Assembly (NCBI RefSeq): GCF_000315915.1
Contig: NC_020193.1
Location: 310,001 to 374,000 of the forward strand
DNA length: 64,000 nucleotides
Source of the DNA: Henningerozyma blattae CBS 6284
Taxonomy: Eukaryota; Ascomycota; Saccharomycetes; Saccharomycetales; Saccharomycetaceae
Direction: 5' to 3'
Shown here: in pieces, positions 9,602-20,100 of the stretch
Layout of the letters: each line of letters opens with the position of its first letter
How positions within the stretch are numbered: position 1 is the first letter of the stretch
Position numbers and translations under genes: made by a program
The notes under the pieces: model-generated
Seen by the model: the letters and a program-made list of their open reading frames with translations, nothing else
Databases searched by the model: none
Told to the model about the DNA's origin: nothing

Positions 9602-10718
9602 GCAGATCTTCCAAGCAAGCGACAAGCACGGCAGGCCAGCTGGCAGCATGGACAACCACTGTGCCAGAGTGCATAAAGACGCAGAGATGACACGTCGCGG
9701 TTATGCAGGCGCCACACGGACGGCACACGCTACTAATGTTGGTATGGCCAGGCACGGTGCCTCCGCGGAACGGTATGCACGATCTGGCGCGGTCTGGCGC
9801 GTTCTCGCTTCTGTTGCCCGGAGCGGAAGGCGGTGGGCCGTGGGCGGTCTGCGTTCAGCCGTTCGTGCCGAGTCAGCCGAGCCGAGTCTGCACATGCTGC
9901 GCATGCCCCGCGAAGCGCTTGCAGGGTGCAGGGCAACACACTGTGGCCTATGCGGAGTCGTTGCCGTTGCCGTTGCAGTTGCCGTGGCCTGGCCTCTGCC
10001 TGGCCTCTGCCTGGCCTTATCGGTCCTCAAGGCAACCGCCCCGCGTGGTAGCGCCGCAGCGGGCACGTGCGGGCGCCAAAGCGGCAAAACTCGCGAGCCG
10101 GGAGTGCCCGGGAGTGCCGTGCCATCGGGTGTGGCGGGGTGTATTTGGCGCCTGCACTGCCATTCTGCTGGTCCACGCTGGCGCGCCCACAGCATTATCT
10201 GCTCAGCAACAGCTTGCCCAACAGAATTGCCCAGAAAAAAACCCAATATCAATCTCAATATCAATTTAGATATTTGTAAAGTTAAAACATTTATCGGTGC
10301 CTGGCGTGTTGCATTGCCCTGGCCGAGCCGGATCTGGCTACGGTGACGGAAACGGCAAGTGCGACGGAAACGGCAACGGCGACGGCGACCGCGAGGGTGC
10401 CCCGGCGCATGCCTGCGCGCTGTTCTGGGGACGGGCCGCACAATGCACAGGCACGGCGGGGAGCCGCACAGAGGCGAGCGCAGGGGCGAGCGCAGCGCAG
10501 CGCAGACGCCCGCGCAGGCGCCGGCCCGGGGCACAGATATTTCCGTTTGCAGCACACGATATCTCGCCGCACCCGCGACGTGCCTGCGGCCGCTCTGTGC
10601 AGCCACGCGGCCCGCACACGGCCCGCACACGGAGCTCGCGCCGTGCCCGCCACGGCCCACGCGATTGCTGTTGCGGCTGTGGTTGCTGCAATGTGGCCCC
10701 TCCAAGCTCGCCGCGCCG

Positions 10719-10726
10719 TATATATA
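10719..10726 (+). promoter_or_regulatory. Probable TATA box of the zinc-finger gene
   Basis: TATATATA stands out in very GC-rich surroundings, about 320 bp before the ATG at 11045. It is followed by a long C/T-rich stretch (about 10800-11040) that would form the 5' leader, a common arrangement in strongly expressed yeast genes. Confidence 0.5.
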
Positions 10727-11044
10727 CCGATCGCGATCCCCACGCATTGCTGGTCTGCTCGAGCCATTCCGCTTAACCTTATTTCTGGCCAGGAACTCCC
10801 TGCCACCTTTCCTGCGTTTTCCTCAGTTTTCCTTTGCCGTTCTCTGTCTAGCCCTCTTTTCTCTCTTTTCTCTGTTTGCAGTCCTTTTGTCTACGTCTTC
10901 CTTTGACTTTGTGTCTCTGTGTATCTGCTCCGATCTCTTTCTCTGTAGTCGTGCCGCCCAGTTCTAGTCCCCTTATTTAATTACTCAGCAGTCTCTGCCC
11001 GCTGCCCTCTGCCTAGCTCATCCGCACACACACACCCCCCGCCC

Positions 11045-12586
11045 ATGAACGTCCCTAAACCAAATGCCACAAATAATACGGCAAGTCAAGACCCTTTGAA
11101 CATCCCCTTTCTAAACTCAAACAGTCTTCATTTGCCATTGCAAGCCGCCACTGCTGCTGCCGCCGCCGCAAACGCCCAGACACAGAATTACAACCCCTTA
11201 AGCTCTATCAATTCCCTCAACAGCTATTCCACACATACCTCGTCCAACACATACTCCAATAACAATTCTCTTCAACAGGCGTACTTGCCCTTTGCCAATT
11301 CGAACGCCGCAAACTCTTTGTATACTCAACCTGCCTTCAATTATCCCTTGGCCACTTCGACCACTTCTGCGTACAATTATACTACATCCAACCCAAACAC
11401 GACGAATGCCATTGCAAACGCGAATGCGAATGCAAATGCGAATGCCAATGCGAATGCAAATGCCATTGCAAACGCAAACGCAAACGCAAACGCAAACGCA
11501 AACGCAAACGCAAACGCAAACTCGTTATCCTCGTATAATAACTCTAATACATCCACTTCCATCAACACAAACAGTAATTCTCAAAATTATATAAATACAA
11601 ACACTTCGTCTTCTTCATCGTATCCCTTCCAATTCCAACTACCAGTGACAAACCATGACAATTCCACCATCCCAAGTTCGGCTAATACAAATTCCACAAA
11701 TAACAATAACTCGTATTTGGATTCCTCAACTTCACTTGACAACTCTTCCAATAATAACTTGTCCATCCCCTCTTTTACCAACCAATTCATAAGAGATAAA
11801 TACCTCCCAACTTCGCAACATCATTTGCCATTGAACAACACAAATACAAACCCAAACTTGAACTCCTTCCAAAACGTAATCAACCCAACAACCCTCCCTT
11901 CATCTTCCATCACCCCACCTCCTTTACAACACCCCAATTCTTTAATAAACAATTCCATCTTGAATAATAATAATAATAATAATGCCAATAATAGTAACAA
12001 TCATAACAACACGGCTAACCTATTGAATGCTCCTCAATCCGCAATCAATCAAGATATCATCTTCCAATGCCATTTATGTGAGAAATCCTTTAAAAGAAAA
12101 TCTTGGTTGAAAAGACATTTGCTTTCGCATTCCAAGAAGAGAAATTTCTCATGTCCCTGTTGTTTGTCCAAACATAAGAGAAAGGATAATTTGATTCAAC
12201 ATTTGAAATTGAAACATCTCGATTATATTTTGAAAAAATTAAATAAAGATGATTTAATCATTAAATATAATTTATCGTCCAATTCTACTACTTTGCACAA
12301 CAATAATTTGACAAATGGAATCTTGCACGCCCCCAATTATCAATTGAAATTGCCTCTAAACAATTCCAACCTATACGGAATGGGCATCAACAATTTGAAT
12401 AACCAACTTCATCCAAATACCTCCTCCACTACTTCTACTTCCTCCATTTACGATTATAACGAGTTAAGGTTGGAAAACGTCAAGAAAAATACAGTCACCG
12501 TCAAGAAATTGATTAACGATGCTAAAGTCAATAAAGATGAATTGAAAAGAGTGATCAATTATATCATCAGTGAAGCCAATAAATAA
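11045..12586 (+). CDS. C2H2 zinc-finger protein, Asn/Ser-rich, probable transcription factor
   Basis: 513 residues from the ATG at 11045. Two adjacent C2H2 fingers lie at about residues 342-390: CHLCEKSFKRKSWLKRHLLSH (C-x2-C-x12-H-x3-H) and CPCCLSKHKRKDNLIQHLKLKH (C-x2-C-x12-H-x4-H), very basic, so DNA binding is expected. Residues 1-340 are low-complexity Asn/Ser/Thr with an uninterrupted Ala-Asn repeat (nt 11408-11521), typical of a yeast activator or repressor tail. A short conserved-looking helical end (VKKLINDAKVNKDELKRVINYII) closes the protein. I do not recognise the ortholog with confidence; the finger pair resembles fungal regulators such as Com2-like proteins, but this is from memory and weak. 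It is flanked by GC-rich tracts on both sides, and the leader ends in CACACACACCCCCC just before the start. Confidence 0.85.
   Translation: MNVPKPNATNNTASQDPLNIPFLNSNSLHLPLQAATAAAAAANAQTQNYNPLSSINSLNSYSTHTSSNTYSNNNSLQQAYLPFANSNAANSLYTQPAFNYPLATSTTSAYNYTTSNPNTTNAIANANANANANANANANAIANANANANANANANANANSLSSYNNSNTSTSINTNSNSQNYINTNTSSSSSYPFQFQLPVTNHDNSTIPSSANTNSTNNNNSYLDSSTSLDNSSNNNLSIPSFTNQFIRDKYLPTSQHHLPLNNTNTNPNLNSFQNVINPTTLPSSSITPPPLQHPNSLINNSILNNNNNNNANNSNNHNNTANLLNAPQSAINQDIIFQCHLCEKSFKRKSWLKRHLLSHSKKRNFSCPCCLSKHKRKDNLIQHLKLKHLDYILKKLNKDDLIIKYNLSSNSTTLHNNNLTNGILHAPNYQLKLPLNNSNLYGMGINNLNNQLHPNTSSTTSTSSIYDYNELRLENVKKNTVTVKKLINDAKVNKDELKRVINYIISEANK
11408..11521 (+). repeat. Ala-Asn dipeptide repeat, 38 codons, hexanucleotide GCRAAY array
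   Basis: Codons run as two blocks, each opened by GCC-ATT (Ala-Ile) and followed by Ala-Asn pairs. The second block is nearly pure GCAAAC while the first mixes GCGAAT, GCAAAT and GCCAAT. This suggests a duplication of the whole block and recent expansion of the pure part. Confidence 0.9.
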
Positions 12587-12784
12587 CGGGGGGGAAAAAA
12601 AAAAGAAATTAAAGATTAAAAAAAATTAGAAATTCCATAAGACAATAAAAAAAAATAAAAACAGAATTAAAGCAAAAATAAACGGTTTTTTTTTGCAACT
12701 TTTGTATACTTAGTTATGTCTTTTACGTTTAAACGTTTTTTTTTAAAAATTTGTATAATTATTTTGTAAAATATATTCTTCATC

Positions 12785-12876
12785 TCGCCTTGCCGCGTTT
12801 CGCCTCGCCTTGCCGCGTTTCGCTTCGTCTCGTCTCGTCTCGTCTCGCCTCGCCTCGTCTCGCCTCGCTCGCCCGC
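12785..12876. repeat. GC-rich minisatellite: 20-bp unit x2, then 5-bp (TCGYC)8
   Basis: Two 20-bp units (12785-12804, 12805-12824) differ at one base. They run straight into eight 5-bp units TCGTC/TCGCC (12825-12864) and a short tail. The unit contains CGTTTCGCCTCGCCTT; the complement of a very similar sequence starts the GC island at 9361-9380. Confidence 0.9.
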
Positions 12877-12952
12877 TTTAAAAACTCCTTAAATAAAGGA
12901 TTTGCAATCACAATCATTATAAAAGCAAACTCCACACTCTCCAGCCTTTATT

Positions 12953-12970
12953 CCCCCCCCCCCCCCCCCC
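12953..12970 (+). repeat. C18 homopolymer in the TUL1 leader
   Basis: Eighteen consecutive C residues end 9 bases before the TUL1 start codon, so they are almost certainly transcribed in the 5' UTR. The exact length in an assembly is uncertain, as for any long homopolymer. Confidence 0.9.
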
Positions 12971-12979
12971 AACCCAACC

Positions 12980-15232
12980 ATGCGAATAGATAGTACCACC
13001 ATACTATTCATCATCCTAATACTCTTTCTCCTATTCTCAGGCCCAGAAAACGATGTCATCTCTTCAGAATACGAATTCAACCAACTCGAATTGTTGAAAT
13101 CACAATTCCATCAAGAATATCAATCCTTCCAATCAATGGACCCATCAACAAATTTCAAAAACATAACTGGTTTCAAACTAAGTTATCAAGACATTTTACA
13201 AAACAACTCCATAAACGCAACTTACCCAATCCCAAATAAACCATATGACGATTGGCAACTCTCCCAACGAGATTTACTCCTCCCTCAAGATATTATAGAT
13301 AAAATAACTTCCGACATTTGGAACGCTTCTTCTTCCGATATATACCCTTTCAATATCACTTCCACTCTTATAGGTGATTTGAATGTCATAGCAAATAACT
13401 ATTCCATGATACCAATGCCCATTGCCAAATTCTATGATCCTTCTGATGATTTATCATCCACTCATCCTCCAACCGGTGAAAAATTAATCCAAGATTGGCC
13501 CACTTTTGGTGAAGTTCATAACGTCACCTGGCAAAACGGTGAAGTTAGAATCAGAATAGATCCATTGAATTACCAATCTCCTTCACCCAATGCCAAAGAA
13601 AAAGTTTATTTCAATTCTCAATCAGATAAATGGAAATTCCTAACTGTTTTAATCACGTTTTCCGATCATTTGGAACATGAAAGACATATCATCGATTCAA
13701 AAGCTATTTATGACATCACAAACGGGAGGATCTTGTTGATGACTCAAAGTTCCAAATTCCATTCCATATTCGCATACCCTCATATATTTTTTTCAAATAC
13801 CAAAGACCATGATCACGAATCGTTTAATCAAGTGAAAAAATTAATCGATGAATTTTGGTCTGTTTCAAATTATTCTCAAGCTTTAACGTTTGGGAATTTC
13901 CAAGATTTATACGACAATGCAATCACAAAATGTGAATATATGGGGTTTTTCCAATTAAAACCATGGTCCCATTATACAAAAGATCAATTGAAAATCATTG
14001 ATGATGAATTACAATTCCCCATTGGAAGACCCACAAACTTATCTCATTTACCCTTAGTTTCCATCTCCAACGGGTTATTATTCTCTCCAGATTGTGGTAT
14101 TAGAATGGAAATGTCCAATGTCCAGGGGAAAAGATATGAATTACAAACAAGACAAAGAAGAAACCATCTTTTGATCGGTGCCCTTCTTTATGCCTGTGAA
14201 ATTTATCTTTTATTATTACAAATGAATAATACAAATACTCCCTCCAATATCAATAAATTATCGTATTATACATTTTCCATGATTAATCTAGTAGATGGTT
14301 CATTGGGGATCGTATATTTCATCATGGCAGGTGTTCTACCAGATTTATACCTATTATTATTGATTAGTGCCTTTTTAATGTTTATTTTGGCTTCTGTTTT
14401 TGAAACAAGATATTTGATATCCATTTATGCTTCTCAAATCAATGAAAGAAACGTCAATATCATTACTTTGATGAGAGGTGGTTCCTCATTTCAAATGGAA
14501 ACAACTGCACCTATCGTGGTGGATGAATCTCAAATCAGTAATTCTCTATATGGTAGATTTTTTTTCCAATTATTAATTTTCACATTTTTATTAATCGGTT
14601 CTACAACTTGGCCAAGAAGAATGAGAATGGGGTTTGAATATATAACTTTGTTTATTTTAAATTCTTATTGGATCCCACAAATATTTAGAAACGCAGTAAA
14701 GGGTATCCCAGCAAGAAATTCCACTCTCAATTCAACTTCTCCTACAAGAACTCCACGTAGAATCATGTTATGGAAATTTATTTTGGGAACAAGTTTCATT
14801 AGATTAATGCCATTATTCTATGTCTTCACATACTCTTCCAACGTTTTCATGCATCATAAAGATATTAAATTTGCCATTTTCATTTCAATTTGGTTACTTT
14901 TACAAATTTTAGTTTTATATTCTCAAGAATTATTTGGTTCAAGATGGTTTTTACCAATTCATGTTATTCCTGATGGTTATCAATATCATAAATCTGTATC
15001 CAATGAATTATTGTTGGAACATGGCACAAATAAAAATCATACAGTAGATTGTACTATTTGTATGAGTGAAGTTCCCGTTTATATTCAAGATATCGAAGAA
15101 ACTCATAATATAGACAAAGATACCTATATGATTACTCCATGTAATCATATCTTCCATACTACCTGTTTAGAAAATTGGATGAGTTATAAATTACAGTGTC
15201 CAGTCTGTAGAGCTCCATTACCTCCTCTATAG
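12980..15232 (+). CDS. TUL1: Golgi/endosome RING E3 ubiquitin ligase Tul1
   Basis: 750 residues; S. cerevisiae Tul1 is 758. It is the catalytic subunit of the Dsc/Tul1 complex that ubiquitinates membrane proteins at the Golgi, endosome and vacuole for MVB sorting or degradation. An N-terminal signal sequence (TTILFIILILFLLFSG) leads a lumenal domain of about 370 residues. Several membrane segments follow (about 395-650, including LIGALLYACEIYLLLL, LYLLLLISAFLMFILASVF, FFFQLLIFTFLLIGS). The C-terminal cytosolic RING-H2 begins at Cys691 (CTIC) and shows CNHIFHTTCLENW and CPVC near the end. Start is the ATG at 12980, right after the C18 tract. Convergent with PRS3. Confidence 0.96.
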   Translation: MRIDSTTILFIILILFLLFSGPENDVISSEYEFNQLELLKSQFHQEYQSFQSMDPSTNFKNITGFKLSYQDILQNNSINATYPIPNKPYDDWQLSQRDLLLPQDIIDKITSDIWNASSSDIYPFNITSTLIGDLNVIANNYSMIPMPIAKFYDPSDDLSSTHPPTGEKLIQDWPTFGEVHNVTWQNGEVRIRIDPLNYQSPSPNAKEKVYFNSQSDKWKFLTVLITFSDHLEHERHIIDSKAIYDITNGRILLMTQSSKFHSIFAYPHIFFSNTKDHDHESFNQVKKLIDEFWSVSNYSQALTFGNFQDLYDNAITKCEYMGFFQLKPWSHYTKDQLKIIDDELQFPIGRPTNLSHLPLVSISNGLLFSPDCGIRMEMSNVQGKRYELQTRQRRNHLLIGALLYACEIYLLLLQMNNTNTPSNINKLSYYTFSMINLVDGSLGIVYFIMAGVLPDLYLLLLISAFLMFILASVFETRYLISIYASQINERNVNIITLMRGGSSFQMETTAPIVVDESQISNSLYGRFFFQLLIFTFLLIGSTTWPRRMRMGFEYITLFILNSYWIPQIFRNAVKGIPARNSTLNSTSPTRTPRRIMLWKFILGTSFIRLMPLFYVFTYSSNVFMHHKDIKFAIFISIWLLLQILVLYSQELFGSRWFLPIHVIPDGYQYHKSVSNELLLEHGTNKNHTVDCTICMSEVPVYIQDIEETHNIDKDTYMITPCNHIFHTTCLENWMSYKLQCPVCRAPLPPL

Positions 15233-15336
15233 TAGTACATTACTTCCACAATAACAGCATTACATCTGTAACATCTCAACTTCACCCCTATCCCCTTACT
15301 ACACATTTTACGATAATTTTATAAATTTGTTTTGTA

Positions 15337-15407
15337 TTTTTTTTTTTTACTTTCTTTTTTTTTTGTTTTTTTTTTTTTTTTTTTTTATATTTTTTTTTGT
15401 TTTCTCG
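15337..15407. repeat. Poly-T tract in the TUL1/PRS3 convergent gap
   Basis: T12 (15337-15348), T21 (15366-15386) and further T runs almost fill the gap between the two stop codons. It may act as 3'-end or nucleosome-depleting sequence; length in the assembly is uncertain. Confidence 0.8.
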
Positions 15408-15475
15408 ATTTTCCCCTACATTTATAAATATTTTTATATATAAATATAAATATAAAAATATACACATACAAAAAA

Positions 15476-16438
15476 TCATAATGGATAATGTTTAAATAAA
15501 TATGAAATACTTTCACCGTTATGTAATCTACGAATACTTTCCGCAAGTACACCACTGATATCAATAACATCCAATTTAGGACATAGTTTCATCTTAGATT
15601 CAAATGGAACAGTATTCGTACAAACAACACGATCCAATTTAGAATTATTTATATTTTTAATAGCATTACCTGATAATATACCATGTGTGACAATAGCAAT
15701 GACAGAACGAGCTTTGTTTTCTAATAAGACATCAGCAGCTTTAGCTAAAGTACCACATGTATCAGCCATATCATCCACAATAATACAAACTTTATCACGA
15801 ACATCACCAACTAATACCATACGAGAAACTTCATTGGCACGGGCACGCTCTTTATGAATCAATGCAAAATTCAAATCTAAACGATCTGCTAATGTAGCAG
15901 CACGTTTAGCACCACCAGCATCTGGTGAAATAATAATAGCATCGTTGAAATTCACATTCTCACGAATATATCTAACAACACTTGGTTCAGCATATAGATT
16001 ATCTAATGGAACATCAAAAAACCCTTGGATTTGAGATGCATGTAATTCCATAGTAATAACATGATCACAACCAGCTGTAGTTAGCATATCTGCCATCAAT
16101 TTAGCTGTAATAGGAGCTCTTGATTTATCCTTTCTATCTTGTCTAGCATACGGAAAGTTTGGAATAACTGCTGTAATTCTCTTAGCAGATGCTGTTTTAG
16201 ATGCATTAATCATTATTAATAATTCAAGTACACGGTCATTAACATCACCAGCACCAATTTGAGTAATAATGAAAATATCTTGACCTCTAACTGATTCACC
16301 GATAGAAAAGGTAACTTCACCAGTAGGATCACGTTCTAACTTACTACTTGTTAAATGAGTACCTAATCTTTTAGAAACTAATTCTGCTAATCCTCTATGA
16401 ACATCTGGAGCTAATAATTTGATTGAATTGTTTGGCAT
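15476..16438 (-). CDS. PRS3: Ribose-phosphate pyrophosphokinase subunit (PRPP synthetase)
   Basis: 320 residues, the same length as S. cerevisiae Prs3, and near identical at both ends ([40 protein letters not shown]). It makes PRPP from ribose 5-phosphate and ATP for purine, pyrimidine, histidine, tryptophan and NAD synthesis. Motifs: the ATP-binding region [31 protein letters not shown] with the divalent-cation His, and the PRPP-binding loop [14 protein letters not shown]. It belongs to the short, insertion-free class (Prs2/3/4) rather than Prs1/Prs5. In S. cerevisiae PRS3 is YHL011C, matching the YHL008C-family and OPI1 genes downstream here. Confidence 0.95.
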   Translation of the reverse strand: MPNNSIKLLAPDVHRGLAELVSKRLGTHLTSSKLERDPTGEVTFSIGESVRGQDIFIITQIGAGDVNDRVLELLIMINASKTASAKRITAVIPNFPYARQDRKDKSRAPITAKLMADMLTTAGCDHVITMELHASQIQGFFDVPLDNLYAEPSVVRYIRENVNFNDAIIISPDAGGAKRAATLADRLDLNFALIHKERARANEVSRMVLVGDVRDKVCIIVDDMADTCGTLAKAADVLLENKARSVIAIVTHGILSGNAIKNINNSKLDRVVCTNTVPFESKMKLCPKLDVIDISGVLAESIRRLHNGESISYLFKHYPL

Positions 16439-17183
16439 TTTAATTATTTAAGTGTGAGAGTAAATGTGAGCGTGTTTGTGAATGAGCTTGAATGCGTAGA
16501 TTTATGATTAATAGAAATATATCTTGACTAATATATCTATATTTTTTTATTTTTAGTATATGCAATGAGGAAGCTAGAAAAAAAAATTTTTTTTTTATCA
16601 AATTTTATTTTTTAGATGAGCTTGACTTTTTTGAAGTAAAAGAAAACGAAAAAAAGTAATGCTAGAAAATAAATAATTAATATATATTAAATAATAAAAT
16701 ACAAGAAAAGATGTAAATAAATCTAAAATTGTTAAAGTCAAGATGACTTTTAACTCCTTGCAAAGAAAAAAAATCAACCTATTAAAGTCTATTGAATTCT
16801 CCGAATATTTATATGATACTTAGTATTATCAAATACTAAAGTTTACCTAATATTTCTAATCGGTTTCTATTTTTTTTATTTTTTTTTTATCTCATCGATT
16901 TATTTTAAAAATAAAAATTTTTTTTCAATTCCCGAGTTCAATGAAAAAGGTTTCGCCCCGACGGAAATAAATCTAAAGTAGATAATGGTTTGTCAGAACA
17001 TACTTGTTCGAACCCTTTACGAAGTACATTTTCGATTGATATTTTATAATTTCAAATATTTGATTTTTAATGTTTATAATTGACACTTGATTACTGATAA
17101 AAATAAAATCTCATTAGTTTACGATTTTAAATGTACTACTCTTCAAATTAACTAATAATCCTTTGCACTTATTTTAAAAAAGA
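16439..17183. other. Divergent promoter region PRS3 / TTI1
   Basis: 745 bp, AT-rich with homopolymer A/T runs. A GC-richer patch lies at 16934-17025. It contains GTTCGAACCC, which I examined as a possible tRNA B box and rejected. No gene seen. Confidence 0.7.
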
Positions 17184-20100
17184 ATGGATAAATTAATATG
17201 GGATAATAATAATCTAAAAACATCTGACATTAAGAGCGCAAGTAAAATATTCAATGAATTAAAGCCATTTTGCATAGCTCTTTCCAAAATATCTTTTCTT
17301 CCACAAGAAAGTTTTGATCCAAATTCATCACAATTATTACAAGCGTTAAAGAATTTAAGTTTCAAATTGGACTCATATCAAACAACCAATGATGATGGCA
17401 CTACATTCCAATTTACAGAACAATTAACAAACTATGTTTATGTTCCAATATCTCATATTTTGAGAAAAGATTCATTGGGAGTGGAACAAACAGAATATCT
17501 TTTAAATATTCTATCCAGCTTATTGAGATTATCATGGTCTGAACCTTATTCGTTTCCTATATCTTTGGCAATGATATTATTTCCTTTAATTCCATTTCTA
17601 ATTAGTTCTGATAAAGAAAATAAAACTTTAAAGACAAAAGCAAGTAATGAATTTAAATTAGCTTCTGCTAATGCATTAAACCGTTTATTCAATTCCTTAG
17701 AGAAACAAGATTATTGTTTTAAGTTTTTCCAAGGCAAAATGCTATCTTCAATGAGCCATTCTATTACAATTTTATTAGACATTATAACTTTTACTCCAAC
17801 TGATCCTCAACCTCAATTAATAGCCTTAAATGCTCTCAAAACATTATATTCAAAGATTATACTAGATGGAGAATTATTGTCTTACATCTTACCTGGCAAT
17901 GTTTCTGCATTATCAAAATTATTTTGTAAACCTGGCTTAGTTATAAATTATAAAGTCATTTGTAAAGGACTAGATATTCTACAAACACTTTTGGTGAAAG
18001 TTTATAAAGATTCAGACTTATCGGTAGAGGAACATACATATTCGAACGTAAAGGATTTAATTAACTCAAAATCTACAAGTAGCTTGATTGAAATTAAAAA
18101 CTCAAATAGACCACATAGAAATACTAGTTGGTTAAATGGTACCTCTTCTCAAATTAAACTGGCATTTGAAAGCTTTCTACCGAAACTTTTGAAAAGAAAT
18201 AATACTGAAATAAATTATACTTTAAATTATATTGTAAGCCAACTAATACGTGATTGTTGGATTTCCTTAAGTAATTGTCGTTTGTTATTTATTGAAACGA
18301 TTTTAAATTTAAGAAATGATCCACTTCATATATTGTCTGAACATCCAGATGAAGTAATTAAAGTTATTAAGTCTAATGTTTTAAAATTCGATAATTCTAT
18401 TCAATTTAATGATATAAATTTATTAGATACAACTTCATTTGCAATTAAGAGTTTAAATAATACTAAACTGTCAGAAAATCATTATGATACAATTATTCAG
18501 CAACAACAGTCAATGATTCACAAGATATCGTATGACGTTGAAATTAATAATAATCGATGGGAACTTAAAACTTCTAACAATATTAAAGAACAGAGTAGCA
18601 TGGTAATAGTAAATGATTTTTTTTCATCTAAGGATTTAATAGATTTTAAATACATCAACATAATACCTTCTTTATCCAAAGATCTAGAAGTATCAATCTC
18701 ACAATTAGTTGAAAATATAAGTGTAACATTCCAGTTAGAAAAATCTTCTTCAAATTTGGATTCATTTATATCACAATTTTTATCTGAACAAGAAAATTCT
18801 TCAATTTCCAAAAAATCAACTACTCTTTGGATTGCATTACATCTTTTATTTGGCTTTTCAAAGTCCTCGCATATTCTTAAAAATAATTTAGATGAAGATA
18901 CACTAATGGAAGATTGCTTGATTTTTGAAGAGAATAATCACGATCTCTCAAACGAGAATCAAGAAAAGATAATGTATTCATGTACAAACGTATTACAATA
19001 TTGTTTACAATTATTTGATGAAATTAGTATTAAATCTGAATCTAATTCAAATTTATTGACAAAAGAAAATGAATCTGCTCTTTGTATACTAATTTATTCA
19101 ATTCAACAGATATCATCCATAATGAAAGATGAGTTCTATGATGAATTAATCGATTACTTCTATATTGTTATTGAAAACTTGGCTTCATCATCATCAAAAG
19201 TTAGATCCTTTGCACAATCTTGCTCAATAACCATTGCAAATCAGTTATACAATGGCTCAATTAATGATATGATCAATAACAATGTTGATTATCTAATTGA
19301 ATCAATCTCACAAAGATATACAATGGGATTCACCAATAAAATTACTACAGTATTAATGGTTATATGTAAGATGACCAACTACAGCATTATTGAGAAATTT
19401 AAGGATCTTTTAGATTTAGTATTCAAAACTATTGACTATTATCATGGCTATTCGGATATCTGTTTAGAATTTATTAAACTTTTTGAAATAATTACCTTTA
19501 AAATGAAGGATCAATTTTTGCCTAAATTTAATAATGAAATTTCCATAACAAGCGGCATAAATTCCTTTGGGTCGTGGGGCTTACAAAACATCGATCAAGT
19601 AATAAATAACTTAGATACAGAAGCATCTGTGGATCCAATCAGTGAGATGTCTGATTCTGAATTAACGAATAAGGCTAAAAATTTCCAAGAATATTTTGAT
19701 TCCAAGATAAGAGAAGTAGATAGTGACGATGAGGATGATGAACCTGATGATGCTATCATTACAACTGATATAAATGGAATCTCTGAAGAAGTTGACGGGA
19801 ATAATTCATCGTTTGGCAAAAAGAATGATGATGAGGACAAGTGGGTATCACCAATTCCAGCGGAATCGTATAAAATTCTACTACATTTCTTAGGTTATAG
19901 CGATCGTTTGCTAATGCATCCATCAAAACCGCTGAAGGTTCAAGTACTAAGGTTGATTAATTTAATTATACCGTTGCTATCCACACAGTATAACTCATTC
20001 TTGCCCCAAGTAGCCCTAATATGGGATAACATTGTTCTTTGTTCCTTGGGTAATGATTATGCTATCGTGAAACCAGCCTGCGATTGCCTATATGAAATTA

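Larger units (their letters stand above)
9286..11044. other. GC-rich island between NEM1 and the zinc-finger gene
   Basis: The divergent intergenic region between NEM1 and the zinc-finger gene, 1.76 kb. From about 9360 the composition flips from AT-rich to strongly GC-rich; hand counts give 47/60 G+C for 10381-10440 and 45/60 for 10441-10500. A short AT-rich gap (about 10230-10290) splits it. It holds simple GC repeats (9361-9450; GTTGCC units 9960-9984; an 11-bp unit 9989-10016; GACGGAAACGGC-like units 10343-10395), a near-perfect palindrome (9580-9601) and a CACGTG (10064-10069). The last 240 bp form a C/T-rich leader. Several long overlapping open frames occur on both strands, as expected from few stop codons at high GC; their translations are Arg/Ala/Pro/Cys-rich and I recognise no domain, so I do not call them genes. 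Confidence 0.85.
12587..12979. other. Intergenic, zinc-finger gene / TUL1
   Basis: A-rich 3' end of the zinc-finger gene, then a GC minisatellite (12785-12876) and a C18 run (12953-12970) just before the TUL1 ATG (separate entries). No gene. Confidence 0.75.

Noticed and set aside
9510..10747. Long overlapping open frames on both strands in the GC island (for example 9510-10346 plus and 9701-10747 minus)
   Set aside because: High GC removes stop codons by chance; frames overlap each other on both strands, translations are Arg/Ala/Pro/Cys-rich without a domain, and the region is full of simple repeats.
17003..17020. tRNA-like B box GTTCGAACCC
   Set aside because: The flanking bases do not form a T-arm stem and no matching A box or acceptor stem lies at the right distance upstream.
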